The translations under genes and the position numbers were made by a program. DNA of 64,000 nucleotides from Pukyongia salina (GTDB taxonomy: Bacteria; Bacteroidota; Bacteroidia; Flavobacteriales; Flavobacteriaceae), in NCBI RefSeq assembly GCF_002966125.1, contig NZ_CP027062.1:620001-684000 (forward strand), read 5' to 3'. Under the pieces are notes generated by a model that worked only from the letters and a program-made list of their open reading frames with translations, ran no database searches and was not told where the DNA came from. Shown here piece by piece: positions 1 through 8,225 of this stretch. Every line of letters starts with the position of its first letter. Within the stretch, counting starts at the first letter, position 1.

Positions 1-72
1 GGAGCCACAGCCTTTATCGATCACAGCCAGGGGCGGAAATAAAATAGACAATAATACCCTCCAAATACTCAT
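1..72 (-). CDS. YqaE/Pmp3 family small membrane protein, N-terminal part (runs off the window)
   Basis: The reverse strand from the ATG at 72 reads 24 uninterrupted codons to the window edge. The peptide starts MSIWRVLLSILFPPLAV and continues with IDKGCGS. The hydrophobic helix with FPPLAV followed by a charged stretch and GCG is the recognisable N-terminus of the YqaE/Pmp3 family of about 50-residue, two-helix inner membrane proteins linked to membrane potential and stress. The second helix lies outside the window. It is divergent from the thioredoxin-like lipoprotein gene that begins at 179. Function is inferred from the family only. Confidence 0.72.
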   Translation of the reverse strand, partial: MSIWRVLLSILFPPLAVIDKGCGS

Positions 73-134
73 AAGCACGAAATTACAATTAATAACATTC
101 TATTAGAACAGCTTTTAAGACATTTGTTACATTG

Positions 135-165
135 TTGAATAACTCATCATCGCTCGTTATATTTA
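135..165 (+). promoter_or_regulatory. Possible Bacteroidota promoter for the thioredoxin-like lipoprotein
   Basis: TTG at 135-137, a 20-bp spacer, then TATATTTA at 158-165, one mismatch from the Bacteroidota -7 consensus TAnnTTTG. The ATG at 179 is 13 nt downstream of the box, giving a very short leader. Spacing is right but the box is imperfect. Confidence 0.4.
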
Positions 166-178
166 CAAAAAATTATTT

Positions 179-1081
179 ATGAGATCTCCAATTTTTCTTA
201 TCCTAATTCTAATCACCACCTTAACGGGATGTAAAGACAACCAGGCCGGAGTAGAGGTGGCCGAAGAAGTAATTCCCAATGAATCCGAAGATAAACTTTT
301 GGGAAAGATCAATAAAGATAAACTTATGAAACCTGTCTTTGCAGAATGGTTTCAACCGGCTTACGAGGACTATAAGGTAAATACAGAGCTCGTCGAATCT
401 TACAAGGACCAGCTAAAAGAATACGAGATAGAAGTCTTTATGGGCACCTGGTGTGAGGACAGTCAGCGCGAGATTCCTACCCTTTATAAAATACTCGAGG
501 CAGCAGATTATCCTATGGAACAACTCACTATAATAGCCATAGACGATGAGATAGAAAATTATAAACGCAGCCCCGGAGGAGAAGAGGGAGGCCGGAACAT
601 CCATCACGTACCCACTATCATTCTAAAGAAAAATGGGAACGAAGTAAACAGGATCATCGAATATCCGGTGCGAACTCTGGAAGAGGATCTGCAGCTTATC
701 CTCGATGGAGGATATACACCCTACTACTTTGCAGCAGACATGGTTCATACCAGATTAATTGAAATGGGTCTTGAAAACTTTAAAGCAGATCTTAACAAAC
801 TTGCGGTCGAATTTACCGGGAAGACACGAGATGTATACGAATTGAACACTTATGCCAAAACCATTTTCCGCCAGGGTAAAAAAGAAGAAGGTATCCAGGT
901 GGCTACCTTAAATACGATGATCTACCCTAATAACCCTAATGCGTATGCCGGACTTGGCTCGAGGTATATGGATATGGAACAATACGAGGAAGCTGCGAAA
1001 TATTTTGGGAAGGCGGTGGCCATGGCTCCGGATGATAGTGAATTTAAAGGTTATCTGGAAGAAGCACAGGCTAAACTATAA
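179..1081 (+). CDS. Thioredoxin-fold lipoprotein with C-terminal TPR, monothiol
   Basis: A 300-aa protein with a lipoprotein signal peptide: hydrophobic residues 5-16 and lipobox LTGC with the lipid-accepting Cys at 18. Residues of about 80-180 form a thioredoxin-like domain with the segment MGTWCEDSQREIP around Cys92, and a VPTII strand that would carry the cis-proline. The active site is WCxDS, so it has only one cysteine and cannot act as a classical dithiol oxidoreductase. Residues of about 225-300 are helical with a TPR unit (YEEAAKYFGKAVAMAPDD). It is the paralogue of the gene at 2255, and the two flank a LuxR-type regulator gene; the gap to that gene is 7 nt, so they probably share a transcript. 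Expected location is the periplasmic face of a membrane. Substrate unknown. Confidence 0.8.
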   Translation: MRSPIFLILILITTLTGCKDNQAGVEVAEEVIPNESEDKLLGKINKDKLMKPVFAEWFQPAYEDYKVNTELVESYKDQLKEYEIEVFMGTWCEDSQREIPTLYKILEAADYPMEQLTIIAIDDEIENYKRSPGGEEGGRNIHHVPTIILKKNGNEVNRIIEYPVRTLEEDLQLILDGGYTPYYFAADMVHTRLIEMGLENFKADLNKLAVEFTGKTRDVYELNTYAKTIFRQGKKEEGIQVATLNTMIYPNNPNAYAGLGSRYMDMEQYEEAAKYFGKAVAMAPDDSEFKGYLEEAQAKL

Positions 1082-1088
1082 TCTCAAA

Positions 1089-2150
1089 ATGAACGCATAT
1101 AGAACTGTAATACTATTATTTTGTCTGCTGATAAGCCCTTTGGTACATGCGCAGTACGAATTTAGTGGGTATGTAGATGGCAGTATGATCGACGGTGAGG
1201 TTTACCTTTCTTTAGTTGAAGATTACAGGAAGATCTCCGGGGTATATAACGAGCAGATCATTGCCAAGATTAAGCCAGATTCAACCGGATTTTTCAGTTT
1301 TACAGGAAACAATCTACCCGAAGAAAACCGAATGTATCGTATACATGTGGATACTTGTCCCGACGGAGAATACAATCTTTCTCATGTAAGTGGCCATTGT
1401 GCCAATAGTAAGGAGGTGGTGTTCGTTGCCAACAATTCGCTTACACTGTCCTTACCTGTTACTTTCGAAAATGAGATGTTTTGTAAAATTGTTTCTGAAG
1501 ATGAACGGTCCAATGCTTTTCTGAAGATCGATTCACTTAAGAACGACATGCGCTTCGCCTTTAGCACCTATCGAAGTGAAGCCAACAGGAAGATAAATAC
1601 TCGCAAATGGTTTAGTATCCTGCAACAATATGGTGAACAACTCAACGAACCCCTGGCCGAACTATATATTTACAGTTTCCTGAGTGACCGGGGCAGTGAT
1701 CTCCATACCTATTACCTGGAGGATCTAAAAAATAACAGCTATTATTCCGGATTATTAACCCGATTAAAAACATCGTATCCGCAAACCTCCTACACTCAAC
1801 AATACGAGGCAGAACTTAAAGCAGACCAATTTTTGGTACAAACAGCTAGCGAGGCCAAATTACCCTGGTGGGTTTACCTCGCATCCGGTATCGCATTGAT
1901 CTCGGTATTGGGAAATTTTTATTTCTTCGGAAAATGGAAAAAAACAAAAAATGCCATCCCCGATGCCGGAAAGGTGTTGTCTAATCAGGAACAAAAGGTC
2001 CTGGAGCTTATTCTGGCCGATAAAACCAACAAAGAGATCGCCAGTGAAATGTTTGTAAGTGTGAGTACGGTTAAGACTCATATCAACAACCTCTATAAGA
2101 AACTTAAGGTTAGTTCGCGCGATGAGGTAAAGACTCTCTATGCTTCTTAA
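1089..2150 (+). CDS. Membrane-anchored LuxR-type transcriptional regulator
   Basis: 353 aa from the ATG at 1089, chosen because it gives a clean signal peptide ending in VHAQ; an upstream in-frame extension would overlap the preceding gene heavily. Residues of about 20-255 are predicted extracytoplasmic and contain a cysteine pair in DTCPDGEYN...SGHC plus a further Cys near residue 137. One transmembrane helix follows (WWVYLASGIALISVLGNFYF, about residues 257-276). The C-terminal 65 residues are a LuxR/GerE helix-turn-helix (LSNQEQKVLELILADKTNKE, then MFVSVSTVKTHINNLYKKL). This architecture suggests a one-component sensor carrying a signal across the membrane. It sits between two thioredoxin-like paralogues, so a redox or envelope signal is a reasonable inference, not shown. 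Confidence 0.8.
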   Translation: MNAYRTVILLFCLLISPLVHAQYEFSGYVDGSMIDGEVYLSLVEDYRKISGVYNEQIIAKIKPDSTGFFSFTGNNLPEENRMYRIHVDTCPDGEYNLSHVSGHCANSKEVVFVANNSLTLSLPVTFENEMFCKIVSEDERSNAFLKIDSLKNDMRFAFSTYRSEANRKINTRKWFSILQQYGEQLNEPLAELYIYSFLSDRGSDLHTYYLEDLKNNSYYSGLLTRLKTSYPQTSYTQQYEAELKADQFLVQTASEAKLPWWVYLASGIALISVLGNFYFFGKWKKTKNAIPDAGKVLSNQEQKVLELILADKTNKEIASEMFVSVSTVKTHINNLYKKLKVSSRDEVKTLYAS

Positions 2151-2254
2151 ATAAAAATTCAACCGGGGGGCTAGTCCCTATTTCAAACCTTTTATTTTTC
2201 GTTTTCTTCGGAAGCATGGTCATCTTCGTTTCATCATTCAAAAAACGAACTACC

Positions 2255-3148
2255 ATGAAAACCAAACTATTCCTATTACTCCTTTGTTTATCCCTTTCAG
2301 CCGTCCAGGCCCAACCCATTAACAAAGAAATTATTTCCGAAGACAACGTTCCTAAACTTTTAGGAAAGATCAACCAAGAAGGGCTAAGTGCCAACAGCTA
2401 CGGAAAATGGTTTCAGAAGAATTATACCGCATACACCCCAGACCCTGCCATCATCGATCTAATAAAAACCGATCTGAAAAATTATACGATCGAATTATTT
2501 ATGGGCACCTGGTGCGGAGATAGTAAACGAGAGGTCCCAAAATTTTACAAGGTGCTGGAAGCAGCCGAATTTCCGATGGAACGATTAACAGCTATTGCTG
2601 TAGACCGGAACAAGGGTACATACAAACAAAGTCCGGGTGGAGAACAGCTTGGAAAGAATATACACCGGGTACCTACTTTCATTTTTTATCTGAATGGTAA
2701 AGAAGTGAACAGAATTACCGAACGCCCCGTTAAAAGTCTGGAAGCCGATATACTGGCTATACAGAAGGGCAATTATACCCCGGGTTATCACGGCGTGACC
2801 ATGGTGAATGAATTCTTAACCGAACATGGAGCTGAAAAACTTATCAAAAGATCGAAGAAAATAGTACCCGAACTAAAATTGCTTGTGAAGAACAGGTACG
2901 AGTTGAATACCTACGCCACTGTACTGTTCTATGCCGGAAAAAAGGAAGAAGCCATCTCAGTCTATACCCTCAATACACTGTTATTTCCCGAAGAACCCGG
3001 TACATATTTAAGTTTAGCCAACACCCTGGGGATCATGGAACGTTATTCAGAATCCATTCGATATTATGAAAAAACCCTGGGTGTGGACCCTGAGAATGAA
3101 GAAGCTGCCACCTCTATGGCTTATATTAAATCTAAAATTTCCCACTAA
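2255..3148 (+). CDS. Thioredoxin-fold secreted protein with C-terminal TPR, monothiol (paralogue)
   Basis: 297 aa from the ATG at 2255, which gives the signal peptide MKTKLFLLLLCLSLSAVQAQ; the in-frame ATG at 2216 would add a charged leader and is less likely. Unlike its paralogue at 179 it has no lipobox, so it should be soluble in the periplasm or secreted. The thioredoxin-like centre is MGTWCGDSKREVP, again with a single cysteine (WCxDS), followed by VPTFI. Both paralogues share LLGKIN near the N-terminus, the SPGGE segment, RYELNTYA and a C-terminal TPR. A gap of 104 nt from the LuxR-type gene leaves room for its own promoter. Confidence 0.78.
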   Translation: MKTKLFLLLLCLSLSAVQAQPINKEIISEDNVPKLLGKINQEGLSANSYGKWFQKNYTAYTPDPAIIDLIKTDLKNYTIELFMGTWCGDSKREVPKFYKVLEAAEFPMERLTAIAVDRNKGTYKQSPGGEQLGKNIHRVPTFIFYLNGKEVNRITERPVKSLEADILAIQKGNYTPGYHGVTMVNEFLTEHGAEKLIKRSKKIVPELKLLVKNRYELNTYATVLFYAGKKEEAISVYTLNTLLFPEEPGTYLSLANTLGIMERYSESIRYYEKTLGVDPENEEAATSMAYIKSKISH

Positions 3149-3195
3149 CACCGGGTTTTTCTGAAAGTTATAACACTTAGTTTTTTGAATTAAGT

Positions 3196-3226
3196 TAATT
3201 TTGTGCCGTCTGCCAGACAGGCGGCA
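3196..3226 (+). promoter_or_regulatory. lysS leader: -7 box TAATTTTG followed by a hairpin
   Basis: TAATTTTG at 3196-3203 matches TAnnTTTG exactly, but no TTG lies at the normal -33 distance. Immediately after it, TGCCGTCTG (3204-3212) can pair with CAGGCGGCA (3218-3226) across a 5-nt loop with one G-U pair. The stem would sit at the very 5' end of the lysS message or represent a short REP-like palindrome. The lysS ATG is 20 nt downstream. Confidence 0.4.
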
Positions 3227-3246
3227 ATTCAAAATGTAGTGTACCT

Positions 3247-4935
3247 ATGCAACTTTCAGAACTGGAGCTGATACGACGGGAAAAATTGTCCCAATTACGA
3301 AATTTAGGCATTGAGCCCTATCCGGCGGCCTTATACCCTGTAGATAGCACCTCGGGTAAGATCAAACAAAATTTTGAAGAAGGAAAGAAAGTAAATATTG
3401 CCGGCCGACTCATGTCGCGCCGAATCCAGGGAAAAGCGTCTTTCGCCGAATTACAAGATGCCGAAGGCCGTATACAGGTATATTTCAACCGGGATGAGAT
3501 CTGTCCCGGGGAAGATAAGACCCACTACAATGAAGTTTATAAGAAACTACTCGATATAGGAGATTTTATTGGGGTAGAAGGAGAATTGTTCACTACCCAG
3601 GTAGGCGAAAAGACCGTGATGGTTAAAAATTTCACACTTCTGTCTAAAGCCTTGAAACCGCTACCCCAGCCCAGGGTGGATTCGGAAGGGAATGTACACG
3701 ATGCCTTTACAGACCCCGAGCAGCGGTACCGACAGCGATATGCAGATCTGGTTGTGAATCCTCATGTGAAGGAGGTTTTCGTTAAAAGGACCAAACTCTT
3801 CAACGCCATGCGGGAATTCTTTAATGCCCGAGGGTATTTTGAAGTGGAAACTCCAATTTTACAACCCATCCCGGGAGGTGCAGCAGCACGGCCGTTCGTT
3901 ACCCATCACAACACGCTGGATATGCCCTTATATCTGCGTATAGCAAACGAATTATACTTAAAGAGACTTATCGTTGGCGGGTTCGACGGGGTGTACGAAT
4001 TCTCCAAGAATTTCCGAAATGAAGGAATGGACCGCACCCACAACCCGGAGTTTACAGCCATGGAAATCTACGTGGCTTACAAAGATTATAACTGGATGAT
4101 GGAATTTTGTGAGCAGCTTCTGGAATTTTGTGCCAAAGCTGTTAACAACACTACCTCGGCAACTTTTGGGGATCATACCATCGATTTCAAGGCCCCTTAC
4201 CCCAGGGTGACTATGACCGATGCTATTAAACAGTTTACAGGTTTCGATATCACAGATAAAACAGAAGCCGAATTACGAGCTGCAGCCCTTGAAATGGGTG
4301 TAGAGGTAGATGATTCGATGGGGAAAGGAAAGTTGATCGACGAGATCTTCGGGGAGAAGTGTGAAGGAAATTTTATTCAACCAACCTTCATTACAGACTA
4401 TCCCAAGGAAATGAGTCCGTTATGCAAAGAACACCGTGACAACCCTGAGCTTACCGAACGATTCGAATTGATGGTTTGCGGAAAGGAAGTAGCAAATGCT
4501 TACAGTGAGCTTAACGACCCTATAGATCAACGCGAACGATTTGAAGCACAGCTGAAACTAGCCGATCGGGGTGACGATGAGGCCATGTTCATCGATAACG
4601 ATTTTATAAGAGCCCTGGAATACGGTATGCCTCCAACCAGTGGAATGGGAATTGGTATGGACAGATTGATCATGTTCCTTACCAATAATGCCTCTATCCA
4701 AGAAGTTCTTTTCTTCCCTCAAATGAAACCTGAGAAGAAACAGGTGGCACTTTCTGAAGATGAAAAGCAGGTATTAGAATACTTAAAGGACCACACTCCT
4801 ATTTTCCTGGTAGAATTAAAAGCACAGTCTGGCCTGTCTAACAAGAAGTGGGACAAAACCATTAAACATCTTACCAAAAACAACCTGGCCAAGGTCGAAA
4901 AGACAGACGACGGGTTGTTTGTTCACGCCCTTTAA
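3247..4935 (+). CDS. lysS: Lysyl-tRNA synthetase, class II
   Basis: A 562-aa cytoplasmic enzyme that charges tRNA-Lys with lysine. Visible parts: N-terminal OB-fold anticodon-binding domain (about residues 50-150, [11 protein letters not shown]...[15 protein letters not shown]), class II motif 2 ([20 protein letters not shown]) and motif 3 ([14 protein letters not shown]). The core is normally about 500 residues; here about 60 further residues after the catalytic domain (from [11 protein letters not shown] to the end) look like a small winged-helix-like domain. I believe such a tail occurs in other Bacteroidota LysS, but could not check. Single gene with its own leader hairpin; the MarR gene follows after 79 nt. 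Confidence 0.97.
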   Translation: MQLSELELIRREKLSQLRNLGIEPYPAALYPVDSTSGKIKQNFEEGKKVNIAGRLMSRRIQGKASFAELQDAEGRIQVYFNRDEICPGEDKTHYNEVYKKLLDIGDFIGVEGELFTTQVGEKTVMVKNFTLLSKALKPLPQPRVDSEGNVHDAFTDPEQRYRQRYADLVVNPHVKEVFVKRTKLFNAMREFFNARGYFEVETPILQPIPGGAAARPFVTHHNTLDMPLYLRIANELYLKRLIVGGFDGVYEFSKNFRNEGMDRTHNPEFTAMEIYVAYKDYNWMMEFCEQLLEFCAKAVNNTTSATFGDHTIDFKAPYPRVTMTDAIKQFTGFDITDKTEAELRAAALEMGVEVDDSMGKGKLIDEIFGEKCEGNFIQPTFITDYPKEMSPLCKEHRDNPELTERFELMVCGKEVANAYSELNDPIDQRERFEAQLKLADRGDDEAMFIDNDFIRALEYGMPPTSGMGIGMDRLIMFLTNNASIQEVLFFPQMKPEKKQVALSEDEKQVLEYLKDHTPIFLVELKAQSGLSNKKWDKTIKHLTKNNLAKVEKTDDGLFVHAL

Positions 4936-4971
4936 ATTTTACAGTTCTAAAAAATAGTTAAAATTTGGTAC

Positions 4972-5005
4972 TATATTTGATATATCAATTATATTTATAT
5001 CAAAT
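4972..5005 (+). promoter_or_regulatory. MarR-type operator overlapping a -7 promoter box
   Basis: Perfect inverted repeat ATTTGATATA (4975-4984) and TATATCAAAT (4996-5005), 10-bp arms and an 11-bp centre. It overlaps an exact -7 box TATATTTG at 4972-4979 and ends 9 nt before the MarR start codon. The arrangement fits autorepression by a MarR dimer of the marR-S41 peptidase operon. No clear TTG was seen at the -33 position. Confidence 0.72.
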
Positions 5006-5014
5006 TAATTATTT

Positions 5015-5455
5015 ATGAAGTTAGTTCTTCCTTCGAAAACCATTTTTCACGCTATTGAAAGTACGATCAAGGAATACCGCAAATTTGCCCAGAAAAATAT
5101 TTCCGAAGCCATAGAAGACATGACGATCGATCAAGGCCTAGTACTTATTTTTTTAGATGAATACCCGGATATGACGCAAAAAGAGATCGCCGAGTTGGTC
5201 TTTAAGGACAATGCTTCCATGACCCGTATGATCAATACAATGGTTAAAAAAAAATACCTGAAAAGATCGATGCACACAGAGGACAGACGCAGATTTAATA
5301 TAGAGATCACTCCAAAAGGAAAGGAAGTTCTAAAAATACTTCCACCCATTATTCAGAACAACAGAAATTCATCATTACAAGGAATATCAAAAAACGAACA
5401 AAAGCAATTGGAAACCATCTTAAAAAAGATTCGTGCCAATTGCACAAACAATTAA
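5015..5455 (+). CDS. MarR family transcriptional repressor
   Basis: 146 aa. The winged helix lies in residues of about 45-110: MTQKEIAELVFKDNASMTRM is the helix-turn-helix and MHTEDRRRFNIEITPKG is the beta-wing with the DxRxR motif typical of MarR. The N-terminal and C-terminal helices would make the dimer interface. A strong palindrome lies just upstream of the start codon and the S41 peptidase gene follows after only 4 nt, so it most likely represses itself and that peptidase. Ligand unknown. Confidence 0.9.
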   Translation: MKLVLPSKTIFHAIESTIKEYRKFAQKNISEAIEDMTIDQGLVLIFLDEYPDMTQKEIAELVFKDNASMTRMINTMVKKKYLKRSMHTEDRRRFNIEITPKGKEVLKILPPIIQNNRNSSLQGISKNEQKQLETILKKIRANCTNN

Positions 5456-5459
5456 GATC

Positions 5460-6788
5460 ATGAAAATTTACAACAGCATCACACTAGCCATTGTGGCCCT
5501 ACTCCTGCTATTCACTACAAAGTTAAAAGCCCAGGAGCAAACATTAACGATCAATGAACAACAAATGGTTATTGATTCGATTGAAAAAAAATTAAACGCC
5601 AACTATGTATTTCCAGAGGTTGCGGCCAAGATGGCTGCAAGTATCAAAGACAAACTGGCAAAAGGCGATTATAAGTCGATAAAAGATCCCCATCAATTTG
5701 CCTCTACACTAACTACCGACCTCCAGGCGGTGAGTAAGGATAAACACCTTCGGGTATCGTTTGCACCAGAGCAAATAGCAGAGCAACAACAAACTGTTAC
5801 TCCCGAAGACAGCATTGCTTTTTTAAACAGGTATATCAACAGCATGAAACGCGATAACTTTGGGTTTAAGGAACTAAAGATCATGAGCGGCAATATTGGT
5901 TATCTCGATCTTCGTAGTTTCTCCAATGTAGAATTCGCCGGTCCCACTGCTGTAGCCGCAATGAATTTTTTAAGCAACAGCGACGCGATCATTATCGATC
6001 TAAGGAAGAACGGTGGTGGAAGTCCACAAATGATCCAACTTATTTCAAGTTATTTATTCGACAGCGAACCGGTGCATCTCAATAATTTCTATTGGCGGCC
6101 GGCCGATTCTAATACACAAACATGGACACTCCCCCATGTGAGCGGAACCCGAAGTGCGAAAACCCCTGTTTTTGTTTTAACAAGCGGAGGCACTTTTTCG
6201 GCTGCGGAAGAGTTTAGTTATAATCTCAAAAACCTTAAACGCGCCACCTTAATTGGCGAAACAACTGGTGGTGGTGCACATCCCGGGGGTACCGATATCC
6301 TTACCGACCGATTTACGATATGGCTACCCACCGGGCGAGCCATTAACCCGATTACCAACACAAATTGGGAAGGAACAGGGGTAAAACCGCACATTGAAGT
6401 ACCGGCAGATAAAGCCCTGGATGTAGCCTATTCGAAGGCATTAGAGATGCTTATGGAAAAAAGTGATGACGAGGAAATGAAAGCGCTTTACCAATGGCCC
6501 CTGGCCGAAATTAAAGTAAAGAACAACCCTGTAAAATTAGAGGTAAGTTCTCTCAAAAAATTTGCAGGCACCTATGGCCCACGAAAAGTAACTTTGGAAA
6601 ATGGAGTATTATTTTATCAAAGGGACCAGGGAACAAAATACGAGTTATACCCGTTTAGTGACCACGAATTTATGTTGAAAGGCCTGAAAACTTTCAGGAT
6701 ACGATTTCTTTCGGAAAACAATAAAGTAGTCGCCTTACAAGGGTTATATGATAACGGATATACAGATAAAAATCTTAGAGATAATTAA
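5460..6788 (+). CDS. Exported S41 family serine peptidase
   Basis: 442 aa from the ATG at 5460, giving a signal peptide ending in KLKAQ; the in-frame ATG at 5433 would overlap marR. Residues of about 20-110 match the helical N-terminal domain of S41 peptidases (IDSIEKKLNANYVFPEVAAK). The peptidase core follows with GNIGYLDLRSF, DLRKNGGGSP, and the nucleophile segment TSGGTFSAAEEF (Ser near 251) and GETTGGGAHPGG. The C-terminal 75 residues (LKKFAGTYGPRKVTLENG) resemble the short beta-barrel tail often found on Bacteroidota hydrolases. No PDZ domain is apparent. Likely periplasmic. Second gene of the marR operon. Confidence 0.88.
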   Translation: MKIYNSITLAIVALLLLFTTKLKAQEQTLTINEQQMVIDSIEKKLNANYVFPEVAAKMAASIKDKLAKGDYKSIKDPHQFASTLTTDLQAVSKDKHLRVSFAPEQIAEQQQTVTPEDSIAFLNRYINSMKRDNFGFKELKIMSGNIGYLDLRSFSNVEFAGPTAVAAMNFLSNSDAIIIDLRKNGGGSPQMIQLISSYLFDSEPVHLNNFYWRPADSNTQTWTLPHVSGTRSAKTPVFVLTSGGTFSAAEEFSYNLKNLKRATLIGETTGGGAHPGGTDILTDRFTIWLPTGRAINPITNTNWEGTGVKPHIEVPADKALDVAYSKALEMLMEKSDDEEMKALYQWPLAEIKVKNNPVKLEVSSLKKFAGTYGPRKVTLENGVLFYQRDQGTKYELYPFSDHEFMLKGLKTFRIRFLSENNKVVALQGLYDNGYTDKNLRDN

Positions 6789-6811
6789 TCTCTACAACCA
6801 CCCAACTGTGT

Positions 6812-6841
6812 AAAAGGAGTTCTTAATGGAGCTCCTTTTTT
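6812..6841. terminator. Bidirectional intrinsic terminator
   Basis: AAAAGGAG (6812-6819) pairs with CTCCTTTT (6832-6839) around a short AT-rich loop, followed by a T-run. It lies between the convergent S41 peptidase and CPBP-like genes and overlaps the stop codon of the latter. Confidence 0.75.
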
Positions 6842-7487
6842 ATTGTATCCACACCAGAAATGCCTCCTCAAAGGGGTCTGTACCCACTACCGTATAATAA
6901 AAGATAGCGCCCAGCCAGCCGTGAAAGATTCCCAGGGCATATATATTACGGATACGCAGGTAGATCAAGCCGTAGAAAAGCGCGAGTAGAAAAGTCCCGG
7001 TCATGAGCCAGAAGGACGGAAAGTGAACGATAGAGAAAATGATGGCACTAAATACTATAACCACATACTTGTTAAGATCGGGCCGTTCCATATCATGCAG
7101 GTTCCCGGATATCAAGCCAATAATAAGAAATTGCTGGATGATACCCCACAGAGGATACGTTATGAGTATAGGTAATATATGCCATGATGGATTAAGCGTT
7201 CCCTGGTAAGCACCTATGATCAAAAAGACCAAAACAGACGCCAGAGCGAATGGCCATAGTAGTTTTACGGTCTTTAAAAAATTATCCTTTCTAAAACCCC
7301 AGTAAGACAGTATGCCCTTTTGATGCCTGCTTCGCACTATTATATAAAGGCTCCAACCAATTACAGCTGCAATTACATATGGCAGGCGTAGGTCGAGATA
7401 ATCCATAAAAAGGAATTTACCGCCGGCAGTTAGTGTGACTGCCAAAATTTCGAATATCCTTCTTTTGCTGGTTATTTTATCTTGCAT
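6840..7487 (-). CDS. CPBP/CAAX-like intramembrane protein lacking the catalytic glutamates
   Basis: 215 aa from the ATG at 7487; a TTG at 7508 would extend it by 7 residues. Mostly hydrophobic, with about six to eight membrane segments. The pattern of conserved motifs follows the CPBP (Abi/CAAX) glutamic protease family: a segment at the expected EExxxR place reads WGIIQQFLIIG, then FSIVHFP (second motif histidine) and GIFHGWLG (third motif histidine). The double Glu is replaced by QQ and the Arg by Ile, while both histidines remain. If aligned correctly, the protein should not be an active protease of this class. Convergent with the S41 peptidase gene. Function unknown. Confidence 0.7.
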   Translation of the reverse strand: MQDKITSKRRIFEILAVTLTAGGKFLFMDYLDLRLPYVIAAVIGWSLYIIVRSRHQKGILSYWGFRKDNFLKTVKLLWPFALASVLVFLIIGAYQGTLNPSWHILPILITYPLWGIIQQFLIIGLISGNLHDMERPDLNKYVVIVFSAIIFSIVHFPSFWLMTGTFLLALFYGLIYLRIRNIYALGIFHGWLGAIFYYTVVGTDPFEEAFLVWIQ

Positions 7488-7590
7488 GATCCGAATGTTA
7501 GAAAGCAATCCCCGGCCGGAAGATTGCTTTCGCCAACATCAAAACGTGGGAACGCACCCACATTCTATTGATGTCGTAAACTCATTTACA

Positions 7591-8070
7591 TTATTTCTTT
7601 TGGCGTTGCAGAAATTTTACATCACGTGTGTTCTTCTGTACTGCAACCGCAGCGAACAGACTCAATGCAAATGCCATCCCATAGAATCCCTTCTCACTAA
7701 GCCATAGATCGGCATTCCAGAGGCCGATAATAAGCAGTAGTATGGAAGCAATGGTAGTAAACCAACTAATTCCGTAATAGATCTCGGTTACCGGTATTCC
7801 TTCCAGTTTATCCCTTACTGTTTTCTGAACCGAAACAACCGAGAACAAACCAAATAGAAGGATTGTAAAATAGTAGCCTTTTTCGTTTAGCTCCATACTT
7901 GCGTTCCATAAGCCCACACAATAAGACACCATCCCGATAAACAAAGCGGTCCAGGAAGCAGAAATAAAGGCGGGGGTTGGTTCGCAATTAAATTCATCTT
8001 TTTTCTTCTGAATTTTCTCAATAAGAGGTGAATTTACAGGTTTCTTTTCTGTTGAAAATTGATTTTCCAT
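7591..8070 (-). CDS. YiaA-like inner membrane protein with two two-helix repeats
   Basis: 159 aa with a charged cytoplasmic N-terminus of about 30 residues, then two similar halves. Each has a pair of membrane helices with the pattern GLWNA....L.EKG(Y/F)Y and VQK(T/N)(V/T)RD at its end ([18 protein letters not shown] and [18 protein letters not shown]). This duplicated two-helix arrangement is that of the YiaA/YiaB family. The family has no firmly assigned biochemical role. It stands alone, 103 nt upstream of the CPBP-like gene on the same strand. Confidence 0.8.
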   Translation of the reverse strand: MENQFSTEKKPVNSPLIEKIQKKKDEFNCEPTPAFISASWTALFIGMVSYCVGLWNASMELNEKGYYFTILLFGLFSVVSVQKTVRDKLEGIPVTEIYYGISWFTTIASILLLIIGLWNADLWLSEKGFYGMAFALSLFAAVAVQKNTRDVKFLQRQKK

Positions 8071-8147
8071 AATGAATTGTTTTGATGTTAATTCGGGAAC
8101 AAATATGAGTGATACTATTTGGATTGAAAATTCAAAATAATAATATT

Positions 8148-8223
8148 ACTTACGTTTTATTATAAACAAATACCTACATTTATCACTATTATTAGTATTT
8201 AAATACAAAATATACTTACGTTT
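8148..8223. promoter_or_regulatory. Direct repeat ACTTACGTTT upstream of the unknown 486-aa gene
   Basis: ACTTACGTTT occurs at 8148-8157 and again at 8214-8223, 66 bp apart, in a very AT-rich intergenic stretch. The second copy ends 2 nt before the ATG at 8226. Each includes TACGTTT, near the -7 consensus TAnnTTTG, so they may be tandem promoter boxes or protein sites. Weak evidence. Confidence 0.3.
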
Positions 8224-8225
8224 AA

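Noticed and set aside
939-1088. N-terminal extension of the LuxR-type regulator
   Set aside because: It overlaps the coding sequence of the preceding gene by about 140 bp and hides the signal peptide; the ATG at 1089 is better.
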